Positions 1 through 8,140 of a stretch of 64,000 nt of DNA are shown here, piece after piece. This DNA is from Perspicuibacillus lycopersici. GTDB taxonomy: Bacteria; Bacillota; Bacilli; Bacillales; Caldibacillaceae. Made by a program: the position numbers and the translations under genes. The notes under the pieces are model-generated. The model saw nothing but the letters and a program-made list of their open reading frames with translations, did no database searches and was not told where the DNA came from. The stretch covers positions 62,001-126,000 of the forward strand of contig NZ_JAOUSF010000003.1 in NCBI RefSeq assembly GCF_025660475.1, read 5' to 3'. Each line of letters opens with the position of its first letter. Position 1 is the stretch's first letter.

Positions 1-322
1 GAAATATCGTTTCTCCAGTTTTCGTTGATACCCCTTTATATTCCATTGGACCAGGATTTCCACTGCACGCTGCATCTACTGATATACTCTCTGGATTGTA
101 ATGAGACGGGCTAGCCGATGTACGTTGTCCACCGCTTTTCTTTCCTGTACCATTATAATATGCTTCCCATCCACTTTTTAACGCTATGTTTGCCTCAGCT
201 CGAGTGGAAAAAGCTTTATATTTAGCTCCGGGTACACCACTTACATATTGCTTACATTCATCCCAAGAAGTAAATATTCCAGTTTTCTTGCCTTTCCAAA
301 TGACATAAAATTTCGATTTCAC
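1..322 (-). CDS. rnhA: Ribonuclease HI with viroplasmin-like N-terminal domain (5' part)
   Basis: Cuts the RNA strand of RNA-DNA hybrids in the cytoplasm. Only the first 107 codons are present; the rest lies beyond the window edge. The translation starts VKSKFYVIWKGKKTGIFTSW, the viroplasmin-like hybrid-binding domain (about residues 4-50) found in Bacillus RNase H1. After a low-complexity linker comes SVDAACSGNPG at about residues 81-91, which carries the first catalytic Asp (D83) and the family's NPG turn. The GTG start is chosen because GGAGG lies 7 bases upstream and no better start is in frame. The remaining catalytic Glu and Asp residues cannot be checked here. Confidence 0.9.
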   Translation of the reverse strand, partial: MKSKFYVIWKGKKTGIFTSWDECKQYVSGVPGAKYKAFSTRAEANIALKSGWEAYYNGTGKKSGGQRTSASPSHYNPESISVDAACSGNPGPMEYKGVSTKTGETIF

Positions 323-395
323 CTAATAACCTCCGACTAGCATTCATATCGAATAAAGATATATTCGAAATTCTTAATAGCTCCAAACAAATGGA

Positions 396-704
396 TTAGT
401 GTACGTGACGATGCTGATGACCTTTTGTTGGATTGGTAATAACGAATTCTTCCTGTGGAACATAGAAAAATTGAATCCAGACCCCATCTAACCATTCATT
501 ACGTGAATCTAATAGAACATCAATCCCTTTGTCTGTTTTTACAATTTCATCATGTTCATTTGGAACATCAAATGTATAATCGTAATGGGCATGATCTCCA
601 TGTAAATGAGAAACTACTACACGAACCATTTTCCCTTTATTTTCTTCAAGCTCTAATTGTTTTTGTAATTGTTTTGCTGCGTTTTTATTTATTTTGCATT
701 TCAT
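396..704 (-). CDS. HesB/IscA-like fold protein without cluster cysteines
   Basis: A 102-residue protein whose opening (MKCKINKNAAKQLQKQL) and strand pattern resemble the HesB/IscA family of Fe-S carrier proteins. The family's cysteines are absent: the only Cys is residue 3. The C-terminus is His-rich (GHQHRHVH) and a HLHGDHAHYD stretch lies near residue 40, so metal binding through histidines is conceivable. The start is set at the ATG behind AAGGAG; the upstream in-frame GTG overlaps that ribosome site and is rejected. It stands alone between rnhA and a Nudix gene. The fold assignment is by eye and the function is unknown. Confidence 0.6.
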   Translation of the reverse strand: MKCKINKNAAKQLQKQLELEENKGKMVRVVVSHLHGDHAHYDYTFDVPNEHDEIVKTDKGIDVLLDSRNEWLDGVWIQFFYVPQEEFVITNPTKGHQHRHVH

Positions 705-905
705 GTTTCTATACACTCCTTAGCTAGTATCTATTGATAGTTGGAAAAACTTTACTTAAACTCCTGTGAATATTAAAGCATATTTAGTCGTAGGTTACAA
801 CTTTGAGCAACCGCTTCGATAGGTCATTCCATTAATACATCCAAATAGTTACCTACATAAATAATCCCGATCTTTACCTTCATAAGGAAAACTTTTTACA
901 TAAAC

Positions 906-1529
906 TTATGTTTCATTTATTAACATTAAAAAATCTCGAAGAATTGCTGCTGTTAATCCCCATATACAATAGTCTTTATAGAAATAGAAATATTCTTTCA
1001 TATCCGTTGTTTTCCATTGATAGTTTTCCCCGCCTGGGATTAAGTGGAAAGGGAAATTTTTATCAGGAATTACTTGAAAATGAATGGAATGCATTTCTGG
1101 CTCAATATTTAATAAGTAATCTAACGGAACCATAAATGTTTCTTTTACTTCACTTGGATTCGCTTGGATTTTTGAGGGATCGGTGATAATACCTACAAAT
1201 GGATAGATTATTCTACCTGCGGCATGTTGAACGCTATAATCAAGTGGTTTTACATTTTGGATCGTATGCAGTGGAATTCCTAATTCTTCAGAAGTTTCCC
1301 TTATGGCTGCGTCCATTGGACTTAAATCATCGGGATCCACATGTCCTCCCGGGAAGCATATTTCTCCTGGTTGATTCCTTAATTCTAGGGAACGTACCTC
1401 AAACAATATATGAATCTGTTCCTCTAGCATAACAAGTGGTATTAATATACCATACGAGCGATACCGTTCGTCCCGTTTTTCTTTCAGGTTATGTCCTTCT
1501 AGACGATGCATTATTTTCTCAAAATCCAT
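906..1529 (-). CDS. Nudix hydrolase, CoA pyrophosphatase (NudL) type
   Basis: A 207-residue Nudix hydrolase, probably splitting CoA or a related nucleotide diphosphate. The Nudix box begins at GGHVDP (residues 61-66) and ends RETSEELGI (about 77-85), supplying the metal-binding Glu residues. It is preceded by RNQPGEICFPGGH, the signature placed just before the box in the CoA pyrophosphatase branch. Length fits that branch. The start ATG has GAAAGGAAGG upstream. It is monocistronic. The substrate is inferred from the subfamily signature, not shown. Confidence 0.85.
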   Translation of the reverse strand: MDFEKIMHRLEGHNLKEKRDERYRSYGILIPLVMLEEQIHILFEVRSLELRNQPGEICFPGGHVDPDDLSPMDAAIRETSEELGIPLHTIQNVKPLDYSVQHAAGRIIYPFVGIITDPSKIQANPSEVKETFMVPLDYLLNIEPEMHSIHFQVIPDKNFPFHLIPGGENYQWKTTDMKEYFYFYKDYCIWGLTAAILRDFLMLINET

Positions 1530-1752
1530 CGTTACCTTCCTTTCTGGATTACTTCAATTGAATAATAAATAATTCAATCTATCTTATCAAATGTAGTTTT
1601 TTATTGTATGTGCTAGAAAACATGAATCATTGTCCATCTAAAGTAATACTTACTTTTATTTCTTCTAATGATACCATCAATTGGCTAAAAAAGAAGTCGA
1701 TTTTTGTTAGTAGAGATAATTTTCCTTAGATTTAATAACCTCTTTACTATAT

Positions 1753-1784
1753 AAAAAGACTTCCATCCGCTAGGACAGAAGTCA
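1753..1784 (-). terminator. Intrinsic terminator after bmrD
   Basis: On the minus strand GACTTC pairs with GAAGTC and inner TCC with GGA, followed by five T. It lies just past the bmrD stop codon and ends the bmrC-bmrD transcript. Confidence 0.8.
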
Positions 1785-1796
1785 AAATTTGTAAAA

Positions 1797-3809
1797 TTAT
1801 CCTACTTGATTTAAAGATTGGCCTTGTTGTAATTGATACATTTGATAATACTTTCCTTTTCTTTCCATTAGTTGTTCGTGGTTTCCTTGTTCGACAATTC
1901 TCCCACGATCAAGAACTAATATTTGATCTGCGTTTTTAATGGTGGAAAGACGATGAGCGATAATGAATGTTGTACGTCCTTCTTTCAGTACATTCATCGC
2001 ATTTTGGATAATTGCTTCTGTTTCCGTATCAATATTCGAAGTCGCCTCATCTAATATTAAGATTGCCGGATTAAATGCAAGCGCACGTGCAAAGGAAATT
2101 AACTGTCTTTGCCCAGATGAAAGCGTACTTCCCTTTTCAATAACCGGTTCATCCAAACCTTTTTCCAGCTGTCTTAATACATTATCCGCACCAACCGCTC
2201 GTAAGGCAGCCTCAGCATTTTCCCTTGTAATCCGTGGATCATTTAAGCTTACATTGGAATAAATGGTTCCTGTGAATAAATACGGCTCCTGTAAAACAAT
2301 TGCCATGTGCTCACGAATCGTTTGCAATGGAATATCCTTAATATTCATACCATCAATGATGATTTCCCCTTGGTTACAATCGTAAAAACGGAATAATAAA
2401 TTCATTACCGAACTTTTCCCTGATCCGGTATGACCGACAAGGGCAACTGTTTCTCCTTGTTTTGCTTCAAAGTGAATATCTTTTAATACATATTCATCTT
2501 CTTTATAACCGAAATATACATGGTTGAAGGACACATTACCTTTGTAACGAGGAATTTTCTCATCACTAATCGGGGTTCCCTCTTCATCTAGTAAACGAAA
2601 TACGCGTTCCCCTGCGACAAGTGCTTGCTCTAAATTCGATAATTGATTCATAATATTATTAATCGGATTAAACAAGCGATTAATATAATCTACATACGCA
2701 TAAAGAACACCTATCGTAATGGTCGTTTGAATACTTAAAGCTTCCTTACCGAAATACCAAATAAAACCGACAAAAATGATATTCTTCATTAATCCAACCA
2801 TATTATGAGAGGATAATGAATTTAACGTTAACAATTTATTTTGATAATCAAAATGCGTTTTATTTAATTCTTCAAATTCTTTTTCAGTCTTTTTCTGACG
2901 ATTAAATGCACGAATTATCGCTATCCCTTGAATCGATTCATTTATCATCGCATTAATTTCACTTATTTTGGAACGAATCATTTGATTATATTTCGATGCA
3001 TATTTTCGATAAATATACATCCAAATAATCATTAACGGCATCAATAGCAGAAAAATAAGAGCCAATGTACTATCTAAAATAAACATTGCTGTATAAATTC
3101 CGACTAAGTATACGATACCAGTAAAGAAATTTGATAATACGGCAACATATAAATCTCGAATAGCCTCCGTATCATTTGTTATTCTCGAAACTACTTTACC
3201 AGCTGGTAAATTGTCAAAATAGGAAATTGGTAATGTTTGAATCTTTTGAAACGTATCATTTCGCATTTTTTGAATGATCCGATTTGATGCCTTTTGTAAA
3301 AAGTAAGATTGACCATAATTGAATATCCCTGCAACGACAAATAGTCCAAAATATATGCCAATTAATAAAATAATTGGTGAGAGCTCTGGTCCATAAAAAT
3401 TCATCGTATCAGCAATCGATAATTTTTCCGCTTCCACTGTTAATTCCTGATCCGCAAGCTTAATCGTTAATAAACCATTTTCAAAAGAACGCTCCCCTTC
3501 AAATGGTACTTCTTCTGGAGTGAAATAGAAGTTTCTACCTATTTGAACAATAGTAGCTATCTCACCATGTTCATCCGTTTCCGTATATTCACTTCTAGTA
3601 TAAACATTTCCTTCAAAATTCACGGATTTATCATTTGCTTCTGTTTCATACCAATGGTCTTCAATCCCTAATATATGATCATCAATTAAGCTTTTCGCAA
3701 CAAACGGTCCGATGACATCACTGGCAACCGCTACCGAAAGCATAATTAATGCTGTAATTATGATACTTTTAAACTGTAATGCATATTTAAATAATCGTTT
3801 GGCAACCAT
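1797..3809 (-). CDS. bmrD: ABC multidrug exporter half-subunit, BmrD/YheH-like
   Basis: A 670-residue half-transporter with an exporter membrane domain (about residues 1-390) and a C-terminal ATPase domain. A large polar insert between the first two membrane segments (about residues 45-140) is typical of BmrD and explains its extra length over its partner. Walker A is GHTGSGKSS (from about residue 459). Walker B is ILILDE with the catalytic Glu. The signature motif is a degenerate TLSSGQR. It overlaps bmrC by one base (TAATG), so the two are translationally coupled and should form a heterodimer exporting drugs. Family and partner are clear; substrates are inferred from B. subtilis. Confidence 0.9.
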   Translation of the reverse strand: MVAKRLFKYALQFKSIIITALIMLSVAVASDVIGPFVAKSLIDDHILGIEDHWYETEANDKSVNFEGNVYTRSEYTETDEHGEIATIVQIGRNFYFTPEEVPFEGERSFENGLLTIKLADQELTVEAEKLSIADTMNFYGPELSPIILLIGIYFGLFVVAGIFNYGQSYFLQKASNRIIQKMRNDTFQKIQTLPISYFDNLPAGKVVSRITNDTEAIRDLYVAVLSNFFTGIVYLVGIYTAMFILDSTLALIFLLLMPLMIIWMYIYRKYASKYNQMIRSKISEINAMINESIQGIAIIRAFNRQKKTEKEFEELNKTHFDYQNKLLTLNSLSSHNMVGLMKNIIFVGFIWYFGKEALSIQTTITIGVLYAYVDYINRLFNPINNIMNQLSNLEQALVAGERVFRLLDEEGTPISDEKIPRYKGNVSFNHVYFGYKEDEYVLKDIHFEAKQGETVALVGHTGSGKSSVMNLLFRFYDCNQGEIIIDGMNIKDIPLQTIREHMAIVLQEPYLFTGTIYSNVSLNDPRITRENAEAALRAVGADNVLRQLEKGLDEPVIEKGSTLSSGQRQLISFARALAFNPAILILDEATSNIDTETEAIIQNAMNVLKEGRTTFIIAHRLSTIKNADQILVLDRGRIVEQGNHEQLMERKGKYYQMYQLQQGQSLNQVG

Positions 3810-5566
3810 TAGATCTCCACCTCCTCTTTATCTGGCTGTTGTATTTGTTGGCGATCAAATTGCTCTTTGTACCATCCATTATTTTCCACTAAGTCTTGAT
3901 GTGTTCCCTCTTCTATTATTTTTCCTTCATCAAGTACAACTATCCAATGTGCATGCTCAACCGCTGATAGCCGGTGGGTTGTGATAATGGTTGTTTTACC
4001 TTCACGTTCTTGCTTTAAGTTTTGAATGATTTTTGCTTCTGTTTTTGCATCTACTGCAGACAGAGCATCATCTAATATTAGTAATTCCGGGTTTTTAATT
4101 AATGCACGAGCGATAGAAATACGTTGCTTCTGACCCCCAGATAACGCTACTCCTTTTTCTCCAACGAGTGTTTGTAATCCGTTTGGAAGAATATCCAAAT
4201 CTTTTTTAAAATCCGCCAATTCCATCGCTTTTTCTAAATCTTCATCGGAAGCATCTTCTTTACCAAATAATATATTTTCTTTTACTGACCTTGAAAATAA
4301 AAATTGATCTTGCGGAACATAGCCAATCCAGTCTCTTACGTCTTCCTTTGCTTGTTGTTCGATCGAAACACCTGCTAACTTCAGATTGCCAGAGCCTAAT
4401 GGATATTCACGTAAAAGCTGTTTAATTAATGTCGTTTTTCCGCTTCCCGTTTTTCCTACAATACCAATCGTTTCTCCACGATTAATTTGCAAGGAAAGAC
4501 TTTCTAAGTTCTTCACATTAGAAGAAGGATATTGAAAGTTTAATTTACTAAATTCTACATTTGAAAGCTCATCAATCGTTTTTAGCTTTTCTTGATTTGG
4601 AACATCGTCTTGATAATCTAATGTCTCTTGTACCCGATCAAGGGAGGCATTTCCACGCTGCATTACATTAATAAGTTCCCCTATGGCAAACATTGGCCAT
4701 GTTAACATCCCTAAATACACATTAAATGCAACAAGCTCACCTAATGTAATTTGTTGTTGAAATACTAAGTACGTACCATACGATAATCCGATACAATAGC
4801 TTAGTCCGGTTAATATTCTAGAAATCGGATGGAAATAGGCATCAATTTTTTCAACAATCATATTCTTTTTGAATACATCCTCGGTTGTTTCAGCGAAGCG
4901 TTTTTCTTCTGCACGCTCTTGATTATACGCACGGATAACACGTACCCCGGCAACCGATTCCAATACTCCATCATTCATATCGCCAAAGGCATCCTGTGCT
5001 ACCATGTAATGCTTATGAATTTTATCTCCTAAAATTTTCATTGTTATAGCTAATAATGGCAAAGGGATTACTGCTGCAATCGTTAATTGCCAGGATACGA
5101 GAAATCCCATCGTTAATAAAATCGTAAACATATATAAGGTAGAATCCACTAATGTTAAAATCCCAAACCCAGCAGTAACGGATACGGATTTTAAATCATT
5201 TGTTGCTCTTGCCATCAAATCACCAGTTTTATTTTTTTCGTAAAAAATCGGTGACATTTTTAATAAATGGTTCATTAATTTGGAGCGTAATGTTTTTTCC
5301 ACTATAAATGCTCCACCAAATAAATTATATTGCCATTTAAAGGTGACAAAGTAATTAAGAATGGCACCAATTAATAGCATTCCTACATATAAAATAAATT
5401 TGTCATTCGTAAACGTATTTAAAAAAATTGAATCAATTGCGGAACCGATAACCATTGGCGGGATTACTTCAAATACGTTAGCAATAATTAATAATAGAAC
5501 TGCAACAGTATATCTCTTCCAATATTCTTTAAAAAACCAACCTAATTTTGTTAGTACACTAAACAT
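3809..5566 (-). CDS. bmrC: ABC multidrug exporter half-subunit, BmrC/YheI-like
   Basis: A 585-residue half-transporter, the same length as I recall for B. subtilis BmrC (YheI). The N-terminal half holds six hydrophobic segments; the ATPase domain has GKTGSGKTT and a consensus signature ALSGGQKQR. Its Walker B ends LLILDDALS, with Asp where the catalytic Glu should be. This is the degenerate site expected of this subunit, and it complements BmrD. The start ATG has AAAGGAGTG upstream. It is the first full gene after a leader holding two short ORFs and two terminators, which suggests control by attenuation in response to ribosome-targeting antibiotics. Confidence 0.92.
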   Translation of the reverse strand: MFSVLTKLGWFFKEYWKRYTVAVLLLIIANVFEVIPPMVIGSAIDSIFLNTFTNDKFILYVGMLLIGAILNYFVTFKWQYNLFGGAFIVEKTLRSKLMNHLLKMSPIFYEKNKTGDLMARATNDLKSVSVTAGFGILTLVDSTLYMFTILLTMGFLVSWQLTIAAVIPLPLLAITMKILGDKIHKHYMVAQDAFGDMNDGVLESVAGVRVIRAYNQERAEEKRFAETTEDVFKKNMIVEKIDAYFHPISRILTGLSYCIGLSYGTYLVFQQQITLGELVAFNVYLGMLTWPMFAIGELINVMQRGNASLDRVQETLDYQDDVPNQEKLKTIDELSNVEFSKLNFQYPSSNVKNLESLSLQINRGETIGIVGKTGSGKTTLIKQLLREYPLGSGNLKLAGVSIEQQAKEDVRDWIGYVPQDQFLFSRSVKENILFGKEDASDEDLEKAMELADFKKDLDILPNGLQTLVGEKGVALSGGQKQRISIARALIKNPELLILDDALSAVDAKTEAKIIQNLKQEREGKTTIITTHRLSAVEHAHWIVVLDEGKIIEEGTHQDLVENNGWYKEQFDRQQIQQPDKEEVEI

Positions 5567-5609
5567 GCTGTCTCACTCCTTTGAAATTTGGGCCACATTT
5601 CACAATCCA

Positions 5610-5666
5610 CTATCCACTTTCCGTATCCATTAGTTTTCTAGTCATTAATCGTTTTACGACACGCAT
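5610..5666 (-). CDS. Short upstream ORF (18 codons) before bmrC
   Basis: Encodes MRVVKRLMTRKLMDTESG and ends 43 bases before the bmrC start. The ATG is preceded by AAGGGGAG at normal spacing, as strong a ribosome site as those of full genes here. It is too short for homology. It lies downstream of both terminators in the leader, so it could couple or tune bmrC translation. It may not be a functional peptide. Confidence 0.45.
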   Translation of the reverse strand: MRVVKRLMTRKLMDTESG

Positions 5667-5773
5667 AAACATCTCCCCTTAAGTATTAGTTTAAAAACCT
5701 TTCATTTTATATGAGAACAGTGAAAACTGTAATCTCCTTGGAAAAATTTACAAAACATACATTTTTTAGAAAC

Positions 5774-5816
5774 AAAAAAACATCATTTGCTTCTTTTATG
5801 AGAACAAATGATGTTT
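5774..5816 (-). terminator. Second intrinsic terminator in the bmrC leader
   Basis: On the minus strand AAACATCATTTG pairs perfectly with CAAATGATGTTT (12 bp), followed by a T tract. It lies between the leader ORF and bmrC, so transcription must pass it to reach the exporter genes. A short TGATGT at the leader stop codon could pair with its ACATCA, but that is weak evidence for antitermination. Confidence 0.85.
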
Positions 5817-5821
5817 CATGT

Positions 5822-5858
5822 AAAAAAGACGCAAGGGCATATTCATAGCCTGCGTCTT
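5822..5858 (-). terminator. First intrinsic terminator / attenuator in the bmrC leader
   Basis: On the minus strand AAGACGCA and TGCGTCTT form an 8-bp stem, extended by GGC/GCC, followed by six T. Its ascending arm contains GCAGGCTATGA, complementary over 11 positions (one G-U) to TCATAGCTTGC inside the upstream leader ORF. The two pairings exclude each other, so this is a candidate regulated terminator. Confidence 0.85.
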
Positions 5859-5892
5859 AAAAAAGTCAATAAGTAGAATGGATTACTTTACA

Positions 5893-5973
5893 TCACATAG
5901 TTTTTAAGATAGAAAATTGGCAAGCTATGATCATATTTAATTTTATGTTGTTATTTAACGCTAATTTAATCAT
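5893..5973 (-). CDS. Candidate attenuation leader peptide (26 codons) of bmrCD
   Basis: Encodes a 26-residue peptide starting MIKLALNNNIKLNM and ending SILKTM. GGGAGG lies 8 bases before the ATG; an in-frame ATG two codons earlier is too close to it. It follows a sigma-A promoter and precedes two terminators. Codons 15-18 contain the strand that can pair with the first terminator. This is the layout of the bmrB leader ORF in B. subtilis, where antibiotic-stalled ribosomes allow readthrough. I do not claim peptide similarity to BmrB. The role is inferred from layout and complementarity. Confidence 0.7.
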   Translation of the reverse strand: MIKLALNNNIKLNMIIACQFSILKTM

Positions 5974-6022
5974 GACCATAACCTCCCTTTCGATAATTTT
6001 GTAAATATTTTAACCATAAAGA

Positions 6023-6052
6023 ATCATATCATTATATCAAAAACTATGTCAA
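6023..6052 (-). promoter_or_regulatory. Sigma-A promoter of the bmrC leader transcript
   Basis: TTGACA, an 18-base spacer and TATGAT on the minus strand, about 50 bases before the leader ORF start. It is the only clear promoter seen upstream of bmrC. Confidence 0.75.
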
Positions 6053-6349
6053 TGGATTTTTTCAATATTTTCCACTTTTTTTATTAAAGGCTGTTTTACA
6101 CAACAAGGAGATCAAACAGATCGTATTTCAGCAACAATTCCATCCAGAAATGAGAAAAAAACCGATAACGTGATATGCTACCCATAAGGAAGACAGATTT
6201 TTTCTAATCATGATAAATATCAAAAACGACTAAACTGCTTCAGCCCTTTAGAATACAGAGCTAAAGCCGCTTAGCTTAATATATTATTTTCACTGTTTAC
6301 TCAACGGGTACAGTTCAACGTCTCCCAATGCCTTTCGTCGACAATCAAA
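6053..6349. other. Intergenic region between the bmr leader and the YfiC-like gene
   Basis: No convincing ORF. A weak GC-richer imperfect hairpin near 6228-6275 may end the YfiBC transcript. A 19-base motif at 6328-6346 (ATGCCTTTCGTCGACAATC) recurs once more at 10264-10282 with one mismatch, in both cases downstream of a minus-strand gene. Confidence 0.5.
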
Positions 6350-8140
6350 TTATCCTACTTCTTTTTCTCCATTATTGTATAAGCTAAAATAAAATCCTCT
6401 TTTAGTAAGTAATGTTTCATGGTTTCCTTTTTCGATTATTTTTCCTGCTTGTAACACTAAAATTTGGTTTGCGTGTTGGATAGTATTTAATCGATGGGCG
6501 ATAACAAACGTTGTACGGTTTTTCATTAGTCGTTGCAATGCTTCTTGAATTTTAATTTCCGTAACAGTATCGATATTACTAGTTGCCTCGTCTAAGATTA
6601 AAATACTCGGGTCTCTAAGTATTGCCCTTGCAATCGATAATAATTGCTTTTGTCCTTGGCTAATCCCACTTCCATCCTGACTAAGCATTGTGTCATATCC
6701 ATTTGGAAGTCTACTAATGAACTTATGTGCATTTGCTTGTTTAGCTGCTTCGATTACTTCCTCATCTGTTGCGTTTAAGCGACCATAACGAATATTTTCA
6801 CGTATCGTACCTTCAAATAGGAAAACGTCTTGAAGTACAAACCCCATTGCTCTCCGTAAACTTTTTCTCGTCATTTGTTGAATAGATATTCCATCAATCG
6901 TAATTGTTCCTTGATTCGGTTCATAAAACCTGGATAGTAAATTGATGATTGTTGATTTACCTGCACCAGTTGGTCCAACTAATGCGACTGTTTCTCCTGG
7001 AGATACAAGGAAATTGGCGTCTGTTATTGTGTTGCCATCCTTTTCATAGGAAAAGCTAACATTTGTGAACTCCACTTTTCCTTTAAAGGCATTTACGTCA
7101 CTGGCATCTGCTTCATCGTTTTCTTCAATATTCATATCTAAAATATCAAATACTCTTTCCGCACCAGCAATGGCTGATAAAAGTGTATTAAACTGGTTGG
7201 CTAAATCATTTAGCGGCCTTGTAAACTGACGAGCATATTCTGTAAATGCTACCATGACACCAATCGTAACAATATCATGAATAGCAAATATCCCACCAGC
7301 AAAGGCAATAATAGCAAAGCCTAAGTTGTTAAGCATATTCATTAATTTAGGAATAAATCCCGAATATGTTTGTGCCCAATAACCTGCTTTCCGTAGGTTT
7401 GTACTCTTCTCGAGAAACTCATCCATAACATAGGACTCTTGGGAAAAGGTTTTGATAATTTTTTGACCGGAAACTGTTTCTTCAATAAATCCATTCAAGT
7501 CACCTAAATAACGTTGTTGCTTTTTAAACAATTTACTTGTTCGTTTCGTTATCCATTTCATACCATAGAACATTAATGGCACTATGATTAACGTTATTAA
7601 TGTTAAAAGTGGACTAAGATATACCATTACCGAAATGGTTCCTAAAAGAGTTAAAACACTTGAGAACACTTGGATAACAGAGCTATTTAAAGTAGAGCTT
7701 ACATTGTCCATATCATTTGTTACCCTGCTCATTAGTTCCCCATGCTGCCGCTTATCAAAGAAAGAGATCGGTAAGCTTTGAAAATGTTCAAATAGGCGCT
7801 TCCGCATAGAGAAGACGGTTTCCTGTGCAATTCCAATCATCCAATAGTTTTGTAAAAAGGTCGTTAACGAATAGAAAAAATATACACTAGCTAATCCTAC
7901 TAATAATGGAATTAAACCAGATGATACTTTCTCGTAAATAAATTGGTCAATCGCCTTTCCGATCAAGAAGGGACCGGCAATACCTAAAAGGGCATTGATT
8001 AGTACTAGCAATAGGACACAAATTAATAATCCTTTTTTATTGGAAAGCTCCATCCATAATCTCTTCACAGTGTCGAAGCTTACATTTTTCCCATCTGTTT
8101 GCTCGATCGTTTTTTTGTTATTTATTCGCTGCAGTGGCAT
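6350..8140 (-). CDS. yfiC: ABC exporter half-subunit, YfiC-like
   Basis: A 596-residue half-transporter: six-helix exporter domain (about residues 40-340), then an ATPase domain with Walker A GPTGAGKST and Walker B ILILDEATSNID with the catalytic Glu. The signature is degenerate (GISQGQKQL). The start is placed at MPLQRINN, behind GAGGAG; longer in-frame extensions would run far back into the upstream gene. It still overlaps that gene by 23 bases in another frame, so the two are coupled and should form a heterodimer. Substrate unknown. The name follows resemblance to the B. subtilis YfiB-YfiC pair. Confidence 0.8.
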   Translation of the reverse strand: MPLQRINNKKTIEQTDGKNVSFDTVKRLWMELSNKKGLLICVLLLVLINALLGIAGPFLIGKAIDQFIYEKVSSGLIPLLVGLASVYFFYSLTTFLQNYWMIGIAQETVFSMRKRLFEHFQSLPISFFDKRQHGELMSRVTNDMDNVSSTLNSSVIQVFSSVLTLLGTISVMVYLSPLLTLITLIIVPLMFYGMKWITKRTSKLFKKQQRYLGDLNGFIEETVSGQKIIKTFSQESYVMDEFLEKSTNLRKAGYWAQTYSGFIPKLMNMLNNLGFAIIAFAGGIFAIHDIVTIGVMVAFTEYARQFTRPLNDLANQFNTLLSAIAGAERVFDILDMNIEENDEADASDVNAFKGKVEFTNVSFSYEKDGNTITDANFLVSPGETVALVGPTGAGKSTIINLLSRFYEPNQGTITIDGISIQQMTRKSLRRAMGFVLQDVFLFEGTIRENIRYGRLNATDEEVIEAAKQANAHKFISRLPNGYDTMLSQDGSGISQGQKQLLSIARAILRDPSILILDEATSNIDTVTEIKIQEALQRLMKNRTTFVIAHRLNTIQHANQILVLQAGKIIEKGNHETLLTKRGFYFSLYNNGEKEVG

